Position numbers and translations under genes: made by a program. From Ardenticatenales bacterium (lineage in GTDB: Bacteria; Chloroflexota; Anaerolineae; Promineifilales; Promineifilaceae): 64,000 bases of DNA. This document shows positions 1-7,359 of the stretch, one piece after another (position 1 is the stretch's first letter; each line of letters begins with the position of its first letter). Under the pieces are notes generated by a model. The model was given only the letters and a program-made list of their open reading frames with translations, was not told the origin of the DNA and searched no databases. The stretch covers positions 682,001 through 746,000 of the forward strand of contig JACKBL010000002.1 in NCBI GenBank assembly GCA_020634515.1. The letters are read 5' to 3'.

Positions 1-50
1 ATACTTACAATATCATCTGGATCAATACCATCAAATTTGTCCCTGCTCAT
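1..50 (-). CDS. Possible 5' end of a gene leaving the window
   Basis: An ATG at 50-48 opens a frame reading MSRDKFDGIDPDDIVS to the left edge. A short frame upstream ends in a TGA that overlaps this ATG (TGATG), which is the usual sign of translational coupling. Too little is present to name a family. The surrounding DNA is AT-rich and decayed, so this could also be a chance frame. Confidence 0.25.
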   Translation of the reverse strand, partial: MSRDKFDGIDPDDIVS

Positions 51-220
51 CAAATCCTTTTTATTAGAGGTTTAGCATCTATCTCGACTGCTAATTCACG
101 ACCTTGTTTAAGTAATTAAAATCTTTATGTACATTTCCGGCCAACTATATATGCAAGATTATGCATTGTCACCGCAGCCTGGTAACGATTGTTAACTTTC
201 AGGAAGCTTCAAGTTCTTTT

Positions 221-877
221 TCATATAATATTGATTGGTCTAACGCGTGACTTCCGGGGAGGAGGCTCATAACGCCATAGGCGCTTACCTGTTTGCAGGT
301 CGAAACAATCCGTATATTTTCCAGAAACAACGAGTTGTTCTGGTGAAAAAGCAGCGCAAATAACACCCAATTCCAGACTTTGAAGTTCAATACTGACCTC
401 ACTCAATTCTAAATCACGAATCTCAGATTGGTGCTTGTAAAGAAAGACTTTCGGCCCGTAAGAACTTTCAAAGGCCCCAGAGATTACAATCGATATTTTT
501 GTAGCGTCCGACCATCCTGAAGGTCTACAACATGACAGGGTTTATCTCCAAAACAGCAATAGATATAATCATGATTGGGGAAGCATGTATTCTTTGGACT
601 TTTGTAAGATCCTTTCTTTTCCACGTAACTTGCCCTGTATATGTGTTATAGCTTTGTACTCCATAACGGTGGTAGAAAAGCCCTACACAAATGCCCTTCT
701 CTACTAAGAGCAAGCCTGGGTTTCCACCAAAATCTAGTACCGTGTTAAAATCTTAATCTGTTGTCCGGTATGCATATCCCAAATAGCGACTGTCTTTTCA
801 AACAAAGCAGTAGCCACATAGAATTTGTTAGTCGCCACGGACAGGTGTCTTATTTTAGAATCATTTTGTTTCATCAT
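221..877 (-). pseudogene. Decayed beta-propeller (PQQ/WD-like) gene
   Basis: Joining frames from an ATG at 877 to a TGA at 221 gives propeller-like blades: 'VAIWDMHTGQQIKIL', 'YNTYTGQVTWKRKDL', 'VVDLQDGRTLQKY', 'CFDLQTGKRLWRYE'. These alternating 'DxxTGxxxW' turns are typical of PQQ-like or WD repeats. At least three frame changes or stops interrupt it, so it is not functional as written. It lies directly downstream, on the same strand, of the Rhs/toxin remnant, a place where immunity genes are often found; that role is inference. The DNA is visibly more AT-rich than the rest of the window. Confidence 0.6.
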
Positions 878-906
878 TACACCGTCTGGTTTATTTGCTG
901 GCAAAA

Positions 907-2053
907 CTAAGGGAGGTAAATATCAAATCCGTATTCCTCAGACAGGTCTTTGGCAAAATTTAGCACTTGTTCCATCGTCGGGTTGGTGTGGTCTACAAAG
1001 AATTTTTTCCCATCTATCTTGGTAGGCACGGGCCCAACTTTGGTGATCGCCTTTTGCACCCACGTGCCAAATATGGGGTTATGAATACACTGTTCTCACC
1101 AATAAACCCGGCTTTTCAAATCTATTGGCGAACTTGTTGGGCAAGATATGATGCGCTTCAAAATCAAATCCATTGGTGGGCATGAAACCATCTTTCTCAT
1201 GAAACGAGATAGGTTTTTCGGAAATTGCCATAGGTCAGGTTGCGGAAGGTGGGATTATCACCAGTCGCACGGACTGTAAGAACTCATCGCCATATCTGGC
1301 GGCAAAGCGCCCCAAGTTATCGCCCCACGAAGCAGGAATTAAGGGCAGCATCCCCAAACCGTCATACCATTGAGAGGCCATCGCTTGCGGCAATTGCCCA
1401 GTCGGCTGGTTCCCAGAGCATACCTGCGGCCGTTTCTGCCGTCCTCGGAAAAATGCTTCCGCTCTGGCGGCATTGGCACGTTGCTGATCAACATCCCACG
1501 GCCCAGCGTAATTGGCCTTATGAACTGCCCCTGTACCGGGTCATAGGTTTCTTGTGGACAGTACATGTAACAGGGAATATGGCCTGTTGGGTCGGACAGT
1601 GTGACGGGATTGTTATAGACATAACTGTAACGATTCCAGGCTTGCGGGTTGGCAGGATTGGGTACAAACCGGGTCAGGGCTGACAAAAAAACTGCCGATG
1701 GCACGTAGTAACGGCCGTTCATATAAATCAACCCCAACTCAGCATCATGCGGTGTCCGCCGAACCCCGATCTGTGATTTGACCACCAGAGGAGGTGGTAT
1801 TTGCTGCGCTGCTGGTGTAGCTAATATTTGCCTGAGAATTAACATCTGAAGCAATGCTTTCATTTGCGTATGCGATTGTTTCAGCTTGTGGAGCAGGGTA
1901 TGCTTCTGTGTTTGCTGCACTCGATGAGTTTTCACCCATCGTTGAGCGCACAGAAACGAAAGCGAGTAAGAGTGTAAGAATACCAATGACTGCCAGGATT
2001 CGGTTCGATACTTGTTCAGTTGACAGGTGTTTTTTGTCCTCCGATTCTGGCAC
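907..2053 (-). pseudogene. Decayed Rhs-type polymorphic toxin
   Basis: A GTG at 2053 opens a frame with a hydrophobic segment (ILAVIGILTLLLAFVSV), which fits a secreted or anchored N-terminus. After a frame change near 1750 the Rhs core appears: 'AELGLIYMNGRYY', 'NPANPQAWNRYSYVYNNP', 'DPTGH'. Further frame changes lead to 'LWEPADWAIAASDG' and 'LLPLIP'-like text usual after Rhs cores, then to a C-terminal 'FDFEAHHILPNKFANRFEK' segment that looks like an HNH/AHH-type nuclease toxin, ending near 907. The gene is short for an Rhs protein: only the last core repeat and the toxin tail are left. It is broken by at least three frameshifts. A two-gene toxin/immunity reading with the 221-877 propeller is inference. 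Confidence 0.65.
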
Positions 2054-2159
2054 ATTTTCCCACTGGCTCTGTAACCTCGATGATTCCTTTTTACTATTTT
2101 GCTCACTGTGAACTCCTCCATGATGTTTTGATTGTGGCCTTACGCTGTGGCATCAGGCC

Positions 2160-2243
2160 GTCTAACGAATAAGGATTCATACGGCGCGTCAGAAGAAGTC
2201 TGTAAGAACCAGCCAGTAAGCCGCCATATGAATCCTGTTGAAC
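2160..2243. other. attC-like integron recombination site 1
   Basis: 84 bp bounded by GTCTAAC (fits RYYYAAC) at 2160-2166 and GTTGAAC (fits GTTRRRY) at 2237-2243. Inside, AGGATTCATACGGCG (2172-2186) pairs with CGCCATATGAATCCT (2222-2236) at 14 of 15 positions around a central spacer. Length, end boxes and imperfect stem all match the attC family. Because attC boxes are symmetric, cassette direction is not settled. The neighbouring intI at 4917-5876 supports the call. Confidence 0.6.
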
Positions 2244-2324
2244 TAATGGCCGGTTGGAGGAGCGAGTCGATTATCTATTTGGCGTTTGAGCTAGCCAGTG
2301 GCAACGATGAAACGGCTCGATTTA

Positions 2325-2426
2325 CCCTAACGAATAAGGATTCATACGGCGCGTCCAAAAGGAGCCTTCAAGAACCAGCCAGTAAGCCGCCGTATGATGG
2401 GCATTCTCCGAATGCCTCAGTTGAAC
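2325..2426. other. attC-like integron recombination site 2
   Basis: 102 bp, about 165 bp after the first site and sharing its left half almost exactly. The left box is CCCTAAC (one base off RYYYAAC) and the right box is GTTGAAC at 2420-2426. TCATACGGCG (2342-2351) pairs perfectly with CGCCGTATGA (2389-2398). The right arm carries an extra 7-bp hairpin (GGCATTC/GAATGCC, 2400-2416) that site 1 lacks. The stretch after each site is also repeated and encodes a similar short peptide start ('YLAFELASG' and 'YLAFDLNGK'), so whole small units appear duplicated. Confidence 0.5.
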
Positions 2427-2711
2427 TAAGCCGGTGAGGGGAGCGAGTCGGTGGTCTATTTGGCGTTTGATTTAAACGGTAAACGTGAGGAAGCGACCCG
2501 GTTCACCCTGAAGAACTGCGACAAGTATAATGGGGAAGGGAGACAGGGGCAAAAAAGCGACGCAGTGGGGGTGTATTAGACATGTGTGGTCCTGTTTCGG
2601 AGATTATCATCCTCTTTTGGACAGCTACCTGTCACAGAATGGGCAGGGGGCAACGGATGCTGTTCGCTAGCACATCTAAGAACAAGGTCAACAGAAGCCA
2701 GTATGACCCGA
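2427..2711. other. Gene-free stretch between attC-like site 2 and the IS91 transposase
   Basis: The first part repeats the 2244-2324 spacer. A GTG-started frame of about 45 codons (from about 2442 to a TAG near 2579) follows a GGGGAG ribosome site and may be a leftover cassette gene 5' end. The rest shows no convincing gene. One end of the IS91-like element must lie here, but I cannot place it. Confidence 0.4.
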
Positions 2712-3797
2712 TTAGGGCGGTTGCCAGGGACGAGGGGGCACTCTTTTGAGCAACTGCATTTGCCGTCCACAAGTAGGACAGGATGGCGGCTCTGATGTGA
2801 CGGTATCCGGTGCGGCTGTGGCCCGGTGCGGGTCCGTTGTGGCCTCATCCATCTGTTGTCTGATCGCCGTCAAGTAATGACGGTTGCAGGACGCAAACAG
2901 GCCATAATAGCGTACTTTGACAAAGCCTTTGGGCAAAACGTGCTGTAGAAAGCGGTGGATGAACTGCTCTGCTGACAGTTGGCACGTTTGCCAACGACCG
3001 GTGTCCGTTTCCCGGTAGCGAAAAGTGACCTGACCCTCAACCAACTTGATGATGCGGCGGTTGCTGATAGCCACGCGAAAGATGTAAGGGGCCAGATAGC
3101 GCAAGGCGGCGCGACCATCGCCGACCGGTTTGCAGTGTACAACCCAATCGTCTGTCCACGTCTCAGTGGGAACAGCGCCAAATAAGTCGCTTCCCCGTAG
3201 CGCATCACGGAACCTGGCGCGAAAGATAGGGGACAGTGCCTTGACGGGGACAAAGAAGTTGTGCTTGCCCGGCAACCAACTCTGGTTGGCACTGTCCCAG
3301 CCGCCAGAAGGAACGAGAAAATGAACGTGGGGATGGTAGCTTAAGTTGCGTCCCCAAGTATGGAGAACCCCAACCATGCCGATTTTGCCGCCGACAAAGC
3401 GCGGGTCTTGCGCCAATATTTGGGTGGCTGCCGCCGCACTGCGAAAGAGAAGGTCATAGAGCAAACGTTGGTTACCGCGGGCCAGCGGGCGCAGTGCGGC
3501 GGGCAGGGTGAAGGTGAGCAAGAAGGTGGGCACAGGCAAGAGCAGGGCTTGTTGCATTTCCAGCCATTGCTGCCCCGTCTGGTGTTGGCATTGGGGACAA
3601 TGTCTGTTGCGGCAGGAGTGATAACGGTAGTCATCGTGGGCACAGTCAGGACAGCGATAAACGTGTCCCCCCAAAACCTGCGTGCGGCACTGCTCAATGG
3701 CGCGCATGGCTTGCCAATGGGAGGGCAACATCTTTGCGCCATATTTTTCACGGTAGGCAGGTCCATGCTGCCGCAGGATGTCGGCCAACGTCACCAT
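2712..3797 (-). CDS. IS91-family HUH transposase
   Basis: 361 aa. Rolling-circle transposase that nicks and rejoins single-stranded ends of the element. An N-terminal zinc-binding region with CPDC and CRNRHCPQC motifs lies at about residues 55-80. The HUH metal site is HPHVH. The catalytic tyrosine region is YLAPY (a Y-x3-Y pair) followed by 'RVAISNRRI', a hallmark of IS91/IS801. The start is the ATG at 3797, which overlaps the recombinase stop (ATGGTGA); the longer frame back to 3926 would run inside the upstream gene. No frameshift is seen, so it may be active. Confidence 0.9.
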   Translation of the reverse strand: MVTLADILRQHGPAYREKYGAKMLPSHWQAMRAIEQCRTQVLGGHVYRCPDCAHDDYRYHSCRNRHCPQCQHQTGQQWLEMQQALLLPVPTFLLTFTLPAALRPLARGNQRLLYDLLFRSAAAATQILAQDPRFVGGKIGMVGVLHTWGRNLSYHPHVHFLVPSGGWDSANQSWLPGKHNFFVPVKALSPIFRARFRDALRGSDLFGAVPTETWTDDWVVHCKPVGDGRAALRYLAPYIFRVAISNRRIIKLVEGQVTFRYRETDTGRWQTCQLSAEQFIHRFLQHVLPKGFVKVRYYGLFASCNRHYLTAIRQQMDEATTDPHRATAAPDTVTSEPPSCPTCGRQMQLLKRVPPRPWQPP

Positions 3798-4669
3798 GGC
3801 TCCTCCTGCATCGGTGCGAACACTGCATCCATCAGTTGGTTGATGACGACGCCTGCTCGTTCCGCGGCCGGGCGGGTCAGATGCAGATAACGCGCGGTGG
3901 TCTGCAGCGAGCGGTGGCCCAGCCACTGCTGAATCAGACGCAGATTGATGCCGCCGTCCAACAGGTGGGTAGCCCAGGAATGGCGCAGGGTATGCACCGT
4001 GGCCGGCTTCTGAATGCCACTTGCTTGTAACGCCGCCTTGAAGGCCCGCTGCACGCTGCTGTCGCCCACAGGCTTTGTCGCATCGGCAGCGTTACGCGCC
4101 GGAAACATCAAAATGGGGTGACGGTGGCTTGACCAGTGGCGGCGCAGCAGCGCCAGTGTTAGTTGCGGCAAAGGGACGCCACGGTCTTTGTTTCCTTTCC
4201 CCTGGCGGACCCAGAGCGTCATCCTGGCGCTGTCGACGTCCTCCACCCGCAGGTGAGTACCTTCTTGCAGACGCAGGCCACAAGCGTAGAGCGTACTCAG
4301 ACAGGCCCGGTACTGCGGCAGGCGAACGTGATTGAGGATGGCGCTGACTTCCTCCTGACTGAGAATGACTGGCAGCTTCTGCTCTTTGGCTGGTCGCACC
4401 AGGTCGAAGACGCCCCACTCTCGTTGTAGCGTCCGCTGATAGAAAAACTTGAGTCCACAGAGGGCAATCGTGCAAGCGCTGCGGGAGGCTTTCTTTTCGT
4501 TTTTCAGATAGAGGAAGTAGGCCCGTATTTCCTCCTCGTCTATCTGGTCGGGCGATTTGTGGTAATATTCCGCCAACTGACGCACGGCGCGTAGATACGC
4601 TTCTTGCGTCTTGACGGCCAGACCACGCAATTGCATGTCGGCCAACATGCGTTGTCGTAAAACGGTCAT
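3791..4669 (-). CDS. Tyrosine recombinase of the IS91-like element
   Basis: 292 aa phage-integrase family protein. An N-terminal SAM-like core-binding domain (about residues 1-90) is followed by the catalytic domain with Arg in 'ACGLRLQEG', Lys in 'GKGNKDR', 'HTLRHSW' (H-x-x-R) and the nucleophilic Tyr in 'TTARYLHL'. It lacks the IntI-specific insert seen in the neighbour at 4917-5876, so it is not an integron integrase. A ribosome site AAGGAGATAG precedes the ATG at 4669. It is translationally coupled to the transposase, which suggests a joint role in movement. Confidence 0.9.
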   Translation of the reverse strand: MTVLRQRMLADMQLRGLAVKTQEAYLRAVRQLAEYYHKSPDQIDEEEIRAYFLYLKNEKKASRSACTIALCGLKFFYQRTLQREWGVFDLVRPAKEQKLPVILSQEEVSAILNHVRLPQYRACLSTLYACGLRLQEGTHLRVEDVDSARMTLWVRQGKGNKDRGVPLPQLTLALLRRHWSSHRHPILMFPARNAADATKPVGDSSVQRAFKAALQASGIQKPATVHTLRHSWATHLLDGGINLRLIQQWLGHRSLQTTARYLHLTRPAAERAGVVINQLMDAVFAPMQEEPW

Positions 4670-4673
4670 GAGT

Positions 4674-4718
4674 CTATCTCCTTTAGTTGTTAAGGGGTTA
4701 ACGAGCTATAGGAGATAG
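4674..4718 (-). promoter_or_regulatory. Hairpin covering the recombinase ribosome site
   Basis: CTATCTCCTTTAG (4674-4686) and CTATAGGAGATAG (4706-4718) pair at 12 of 13 positions. Read on the minus strand, the 3' arm contains the Shine-Dalgarno AAGGAG just before the recombinase ATG at 4669. If the leader is transcribed, this hairpin would hide the ribosome site and damp expression. It could instead be part of the element's end. Confidence 0.45.
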
Positions 4719-4814
4719 TTCACTGAAAAAACCGGGTTTTTCGAGTGCCCGGCCAAAATTACCAGAGTGGTTCATGTGTAAAAACCCGGTTTTTGGCCTT
4801 TTTTCAGTAGAGTC
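4718..4814. repeat. Hairpin element family B, copy 1
   Basis: About 97 bp starting GTTCACTGAAAAAA and ending TTTTTTCAGTAGAGTCA, with two AAACCCGG/CCGGGTTT-type inverted blocks. It is about 94% identical by eye to 10772-10869. The ends share the inverted 10-mer ACTGAAAAAA. It is non-coding. Confidence 0.7.
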
Positions 4815-4870
4815 AAACGTTACATTGGGGGGGAATACTGGCTCGACCGGCTACCTGCGCGGAGCGCTTA

Positions 4871-4877
4871 GTTCAAC
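4871..4877 (-). other. Possible attI core site
   Basis: GTTCAAC on the plus strand is GTTGAAC (GTTRRRY) on the minus strand, about 25 bp before the first intI ATG, where attI normally lies. The minus-strand context GTTGAACTAAGC is identical to the bases spanning the end of attC-like site 2. A 7-bp box alone is weak evidence. Confidence 0.35.
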
Positions 4878-4916
4878 TATCCCACAAGAGGGAGATGACA
4901 TGACGACCAAACCAAA

Positions 4917-5876
4917 ATGACTCGATCAGGTGCGACATGCGTTGCGTTTACCGAAAAAAAACATTACTCGTATGCCACTGAAAAAGCATATGTGCATTGG
5001 GCGAAGCGGTTCATTCTTCACTATGATAAACGCCATCCGGCCGAAATGGGCAAGGAAGAAGTGGAGGCATTTCTGATTTATCTGGCTGTGGATCAGCATG
5101 TTGCCGCTTCCACCCAAAACCAGGCGCTTAGCGCACTGTTATTCCTTTATAATGAGGTGCTGGACAAACCCCTTGGCTGGGTAGATGTCACTTGGGCCAA
5201 AAAACCAGAGCGATTGCCAATTGTCTTAACCAGAGAAGAAGTGCGGGCAGTGCTGGCGCAGTTATCAGGTGATATTCTGCTGATTGTACAGCTTCTGTAT
5301 GGGGCTGGACTGCGTTTGAAAGAGTGCCTCGGGTTACGGGTGCAAGATATCGATTTTGGGCAGCGCTTGATTGTTGTGCGCAACGGCAAGGGACAGAAAG
5401 ATCGCACAACGACGCTGCCAGATCGCATTGTGCCCGATCTACGAAAACACCTGGCGACTGTACAAAAACAACACCACACTGACCTGCAGAAGGGTTATGG
5501 GCGCGCCCCTCTCCCTGACGCGCTTGACCGCAAATACGTCAATGCCGAATGCGAATGGGTCTGGCAGTTTGTCTTCCCTTCCCAAACTCTATCCAGGAAC
5601 CCCCGCGCCGACCACGACACCCTGTATCGCTTCCATTTGCATGAAAGCCGTGTGCAGCGGGCGGTGCAAGCAGCCGCCCGCAAAGCCGGTATCGCCAGGC
5701 GGGTTAGCCCACACGTGTTCCGACACAGTTTTGCCACCCATCTGCTCGAAAGCGGGCATGACATTCGAACTATTCAGGCATTATTGGGACACAAAGACGT
5801 CAAGACGACAATGATTTACACCCATGTCTTAAACAAAGGCCCCTTGGGGGTACGGAGTCCGCTGGACCAGGATTGA
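4917..5876 (+). CDS. intI: Integron integrase IntI, N-terminus disrupted
   Basis: 319 aa tyrosine recombinase that joins attI and attC sites. Catalytic residues are present: Arg in 'GLRLKECLGLR', Lys in 'GKGQKDR', 'HVFRHSF', His in 'GHKDVKTTM', and Tyr in 'TMIYTHVLN'. The insert unique to IntI is clear at about residues 185-235 ('GYGRAPLPDAL', 'WVWQFVFPS'), and so is the terminal 'GVRSPLD'. The expected N-terminus (MTTKPK, then LDQVRHALRL) starts at an ATG at 4900 after GAGGGAG, but it meets TGA at 4918 and then changes frame in a run of eight A at about 4954-4961. The frame from ATG 4917 therefore has an abnormal first 13 residues. It may be inactive, or the A-run may be a sequencing error. 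Confidence 0.85.
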   Translation: MTRSGATCVAFTEKKHYSYATEKAYVHWAKRFILHYDKRHPAEMGKEEVEAFLIYLAVDQHVAASTQNQALSALLFLYNEVLDKPLGWVDVTWAKKPERLPIVLTREEVRAVLAQLSGDILLIVQLLYGAGLRLKECLGLRVQDIDFGQRLIVVRNGKGQKDRTTTLPDRIVPDLRKHLATVQKQHHTDLQKGYGRAPLPDALDRKYVNAECEWVWQFVFPSQTLSRNPRADHDTLYRFHLHESRVQRAVQAAARKAGIARRVSPHVFRHSFATHLLESGHDIRTIQALLGHKDVKTTMIYTHVLNKGPLGVRSPLDQD

Positions 5877-5960
5877 CAGGTTTGCATTTGCATTGAATTG
5901 GGCATATTGCTTGTATTGAGCGAGATAACCAATCGGCGGACGGTCACGAGGAATTTTGCA

Positions 5961-7346
5961 ATGGCGAAGACACGAAGCCAGTTTGTCTGTCAGAACTGTG
6001 GGCGGGTGACGCCGGCATTTATGGGACGCTGCCCCCAGTGTCATGAGTTTGGCACGATGGTGGAGCAGGTGATTGAGCCGCCGGCAGCCAGTGGGCGGGC
6101 GCGCCCGCGCCCGGGCGGATTGGAGAGCGTGCCGCAGCGGCTGCCGGAGGTGACGTCGGATGGCGTGGCGCGCATGGCGGTCGAGCCGGGGGAATTTGCC
6201 CGTGTGCTGGGCGGGGGGATCGTCCCCGGATCGCTGATTTTGTTGGGCGGGGACCCCGGCATTGGCAAATCCACGCTGCTGCTGGAGGTGGCGGCGCGGG
6301 TGGCGAATACGCACGGTCCCACGCTATACGTCTCCGGGGAGGAGAGCGTGCGCCAGATCAAGATGCGGGCGGACCGCTTGGGGCTGCAGGCACATGACCT
6401 GTTCCTGGTGACGGAGACGAGCATGGCCTCCATCCTGGCGCACGTGGATACACTTAAGCCCGTACTGATGATTGTGGACAGTATCCAGACGACGCACTTG
6501 GAGGAGTTAACGTCCGCTGCCGGCAGCGTCAGCCAGATACGCGGGTGCGCCGGACGTTTTCAAGAGCTGGCCAAGCTCGTGGGTGTGCCCATTTTCCTCG
6601 TCGGCCACGTCACCAAAGAGGGCGCGATTGCCGGACCGCGCGTGCTGGAACACATCGTGGACACTGTGCTGTACCTGGAAGGGGACCCGTTCCATCAGTA
6701 CCGCCTGTTGCGTAGCGTGAAGAACCGCTTTGGGGCGACCAGCGAGGTGGGCGTCTTTGAGATGCAGGAGCAGGGCATGGTGGAGGTGGCGAATCCGTCG
6801 GAGGCGTTCCTGGCGGAGCGGCAGATCAGTGCCCCGGGGTCGGCCATTGCCGTGACGATTGAGGGCACGCGGCCGCTGCTGGTGGAAATCCAGGCGCTGG
6901 CCAGCGAGACGGCGTTCGCCAACCCGCGGCGCACGGCCAACGGCGTGGACTACAACCGCCTGCTGCTGCTGACGGCGGTGCTAACGAAGCGGGTGCGGGC
7001 GCGTCTGTTTGATAAGGACGTGTTCGTGAACGTTATCGGCGGGCTGCAAATTGACGAGCCAGCGGCGGACCTGGCGATTGCCGTGGCTATTGCCAGCAGT
7101 CTGAAGGACCAACTGGTGCGGGCGGATATGGCTTTTGTGGGGGAGGTGGGGCTGGGTGGAGAACTACGGGCGGTGAGCCAGCTAGACGTGCGTTTGCGGG
7201 AGGCGGCGAAGTTGGGGTTCAAGCGGTGCGCCACGCCCCACTATAGGCGGCGGCAGGTGGACTCGTTCCCGGCAGGCCTGGAGGTGATCGGCTGCCGCTC
7301 GCTGCAAGATGTGCTGGAAGTGGCGCTGCTGCCGCAGGGGGAGTGA
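5961..7346 (+). CDS. radA: DNA repair protein RadA
   Basis: 461 aa, normal length. RadA is a RecA-like helicase that extends D-loops and processes recombination branches. A C4 zinc ribbon (Cys 10, 13, 24, 27) is followed by the ATPase with Walker A GGDPGIGKST, the RadA-specific KNRFG motif, and a Lon-protease-like C-terminal domain (about residues 300-455). The start is ATG 5961 ('MAKTRSQFVCQNCG'), the usual RadA N-terminus, with GAGGAA upstream; the longer frame from 5898 has no family support. It is the first clearly chromosomal gene after the integron segment and has the first TGCCGGCA copy (6518). Confidence 0.96.
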   Translation: MAKTRSQFVCQNCGRVTPAFMGRCPQCHEFGTMVEQVIEPPAASGRARPRPGGLESVPQRLPEVTSDGVARMAVEPGEFARVLGGGIVPGSLILLGGDPGIGKSTLLLEVAARVANTHGPTLYVSGEESVRQIKMRADRLGLQAHDLFLVTETSMASILAHVDTLKPVLMIVDSIQTTHLEELTSAAGSVSQIRGCAGRFQELAKLVGVPIFLVGHVTKEGAIAGPRVLEHIVDTVLYLEGDPFHQYRLLRSVKNRFGATSEVGVFEMQEQGMVEVANPSEAFLAERQISAPGSAIAVTIEGTRPLLVEIQALASETAFANPRRTANGVDYNRLLLLTAVLTKRVRARLFDKDVFVNVIGGLQIDEPAADLAIAVAIASSLKDQLVRADMAFVGEVGLGGELRAVSQLDVRLREAAKLGFKRCATPHYRRRQVDSFPAGLEVIGCRSLQDVLEVALLPQGE

Positions 7347-7359
7347 GGGGAGCGGGGCA

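Larger units (their letters stand above)
2712..4669 (-). mobile_element. IS91-family element core (transposase plus tyrosine recombinase)
   Basis: Two overlapping genes on the minus strand form the element: a tyrosine recombinase followed by a HUH/Y2 transposase. IS91-family elements often carry an extra recombinase gene. They move by rolling-circle transposition and usually leave no target duplication, so ends cannot be found by repeats; the coordinates are those of the genes only. The element sits between the attC-like sites and intI, an arrangement that recalls ISCR elements next to class 1 integrons. Confidence 0.7.

Noticed and set aside
1339..2121. 260-aa single minus frame from ATG 2121 as an intact gene
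   Set aside because: Its first 120 residues are out of frame relative to the hydrophobic N-terminus read from GTG 2053; only the C-terminal half is Rhs-like, so it is a frameshifted pseudogene.
2160..2426. CRISPR array
   Set aside because: Only two units, with long imperfect inverted structure and no uniform spacers; attC fits better. No cas genes anywhere in the window.
2132..2437. 101-aa plus frame across the attC-like sites
   Set aside because: Its internal repeat ('LTNKDSYGAS' twice) is simply the duplicated attC stem; there is no good ribosome site.
4918..4920. TGA in intI as a third selenocysteine codon
   Set aside because: The position corresponds to a non-redox residue in the IntI N-terminus, and a frameshift follows, so it is a disabling change, not selenocysteine.
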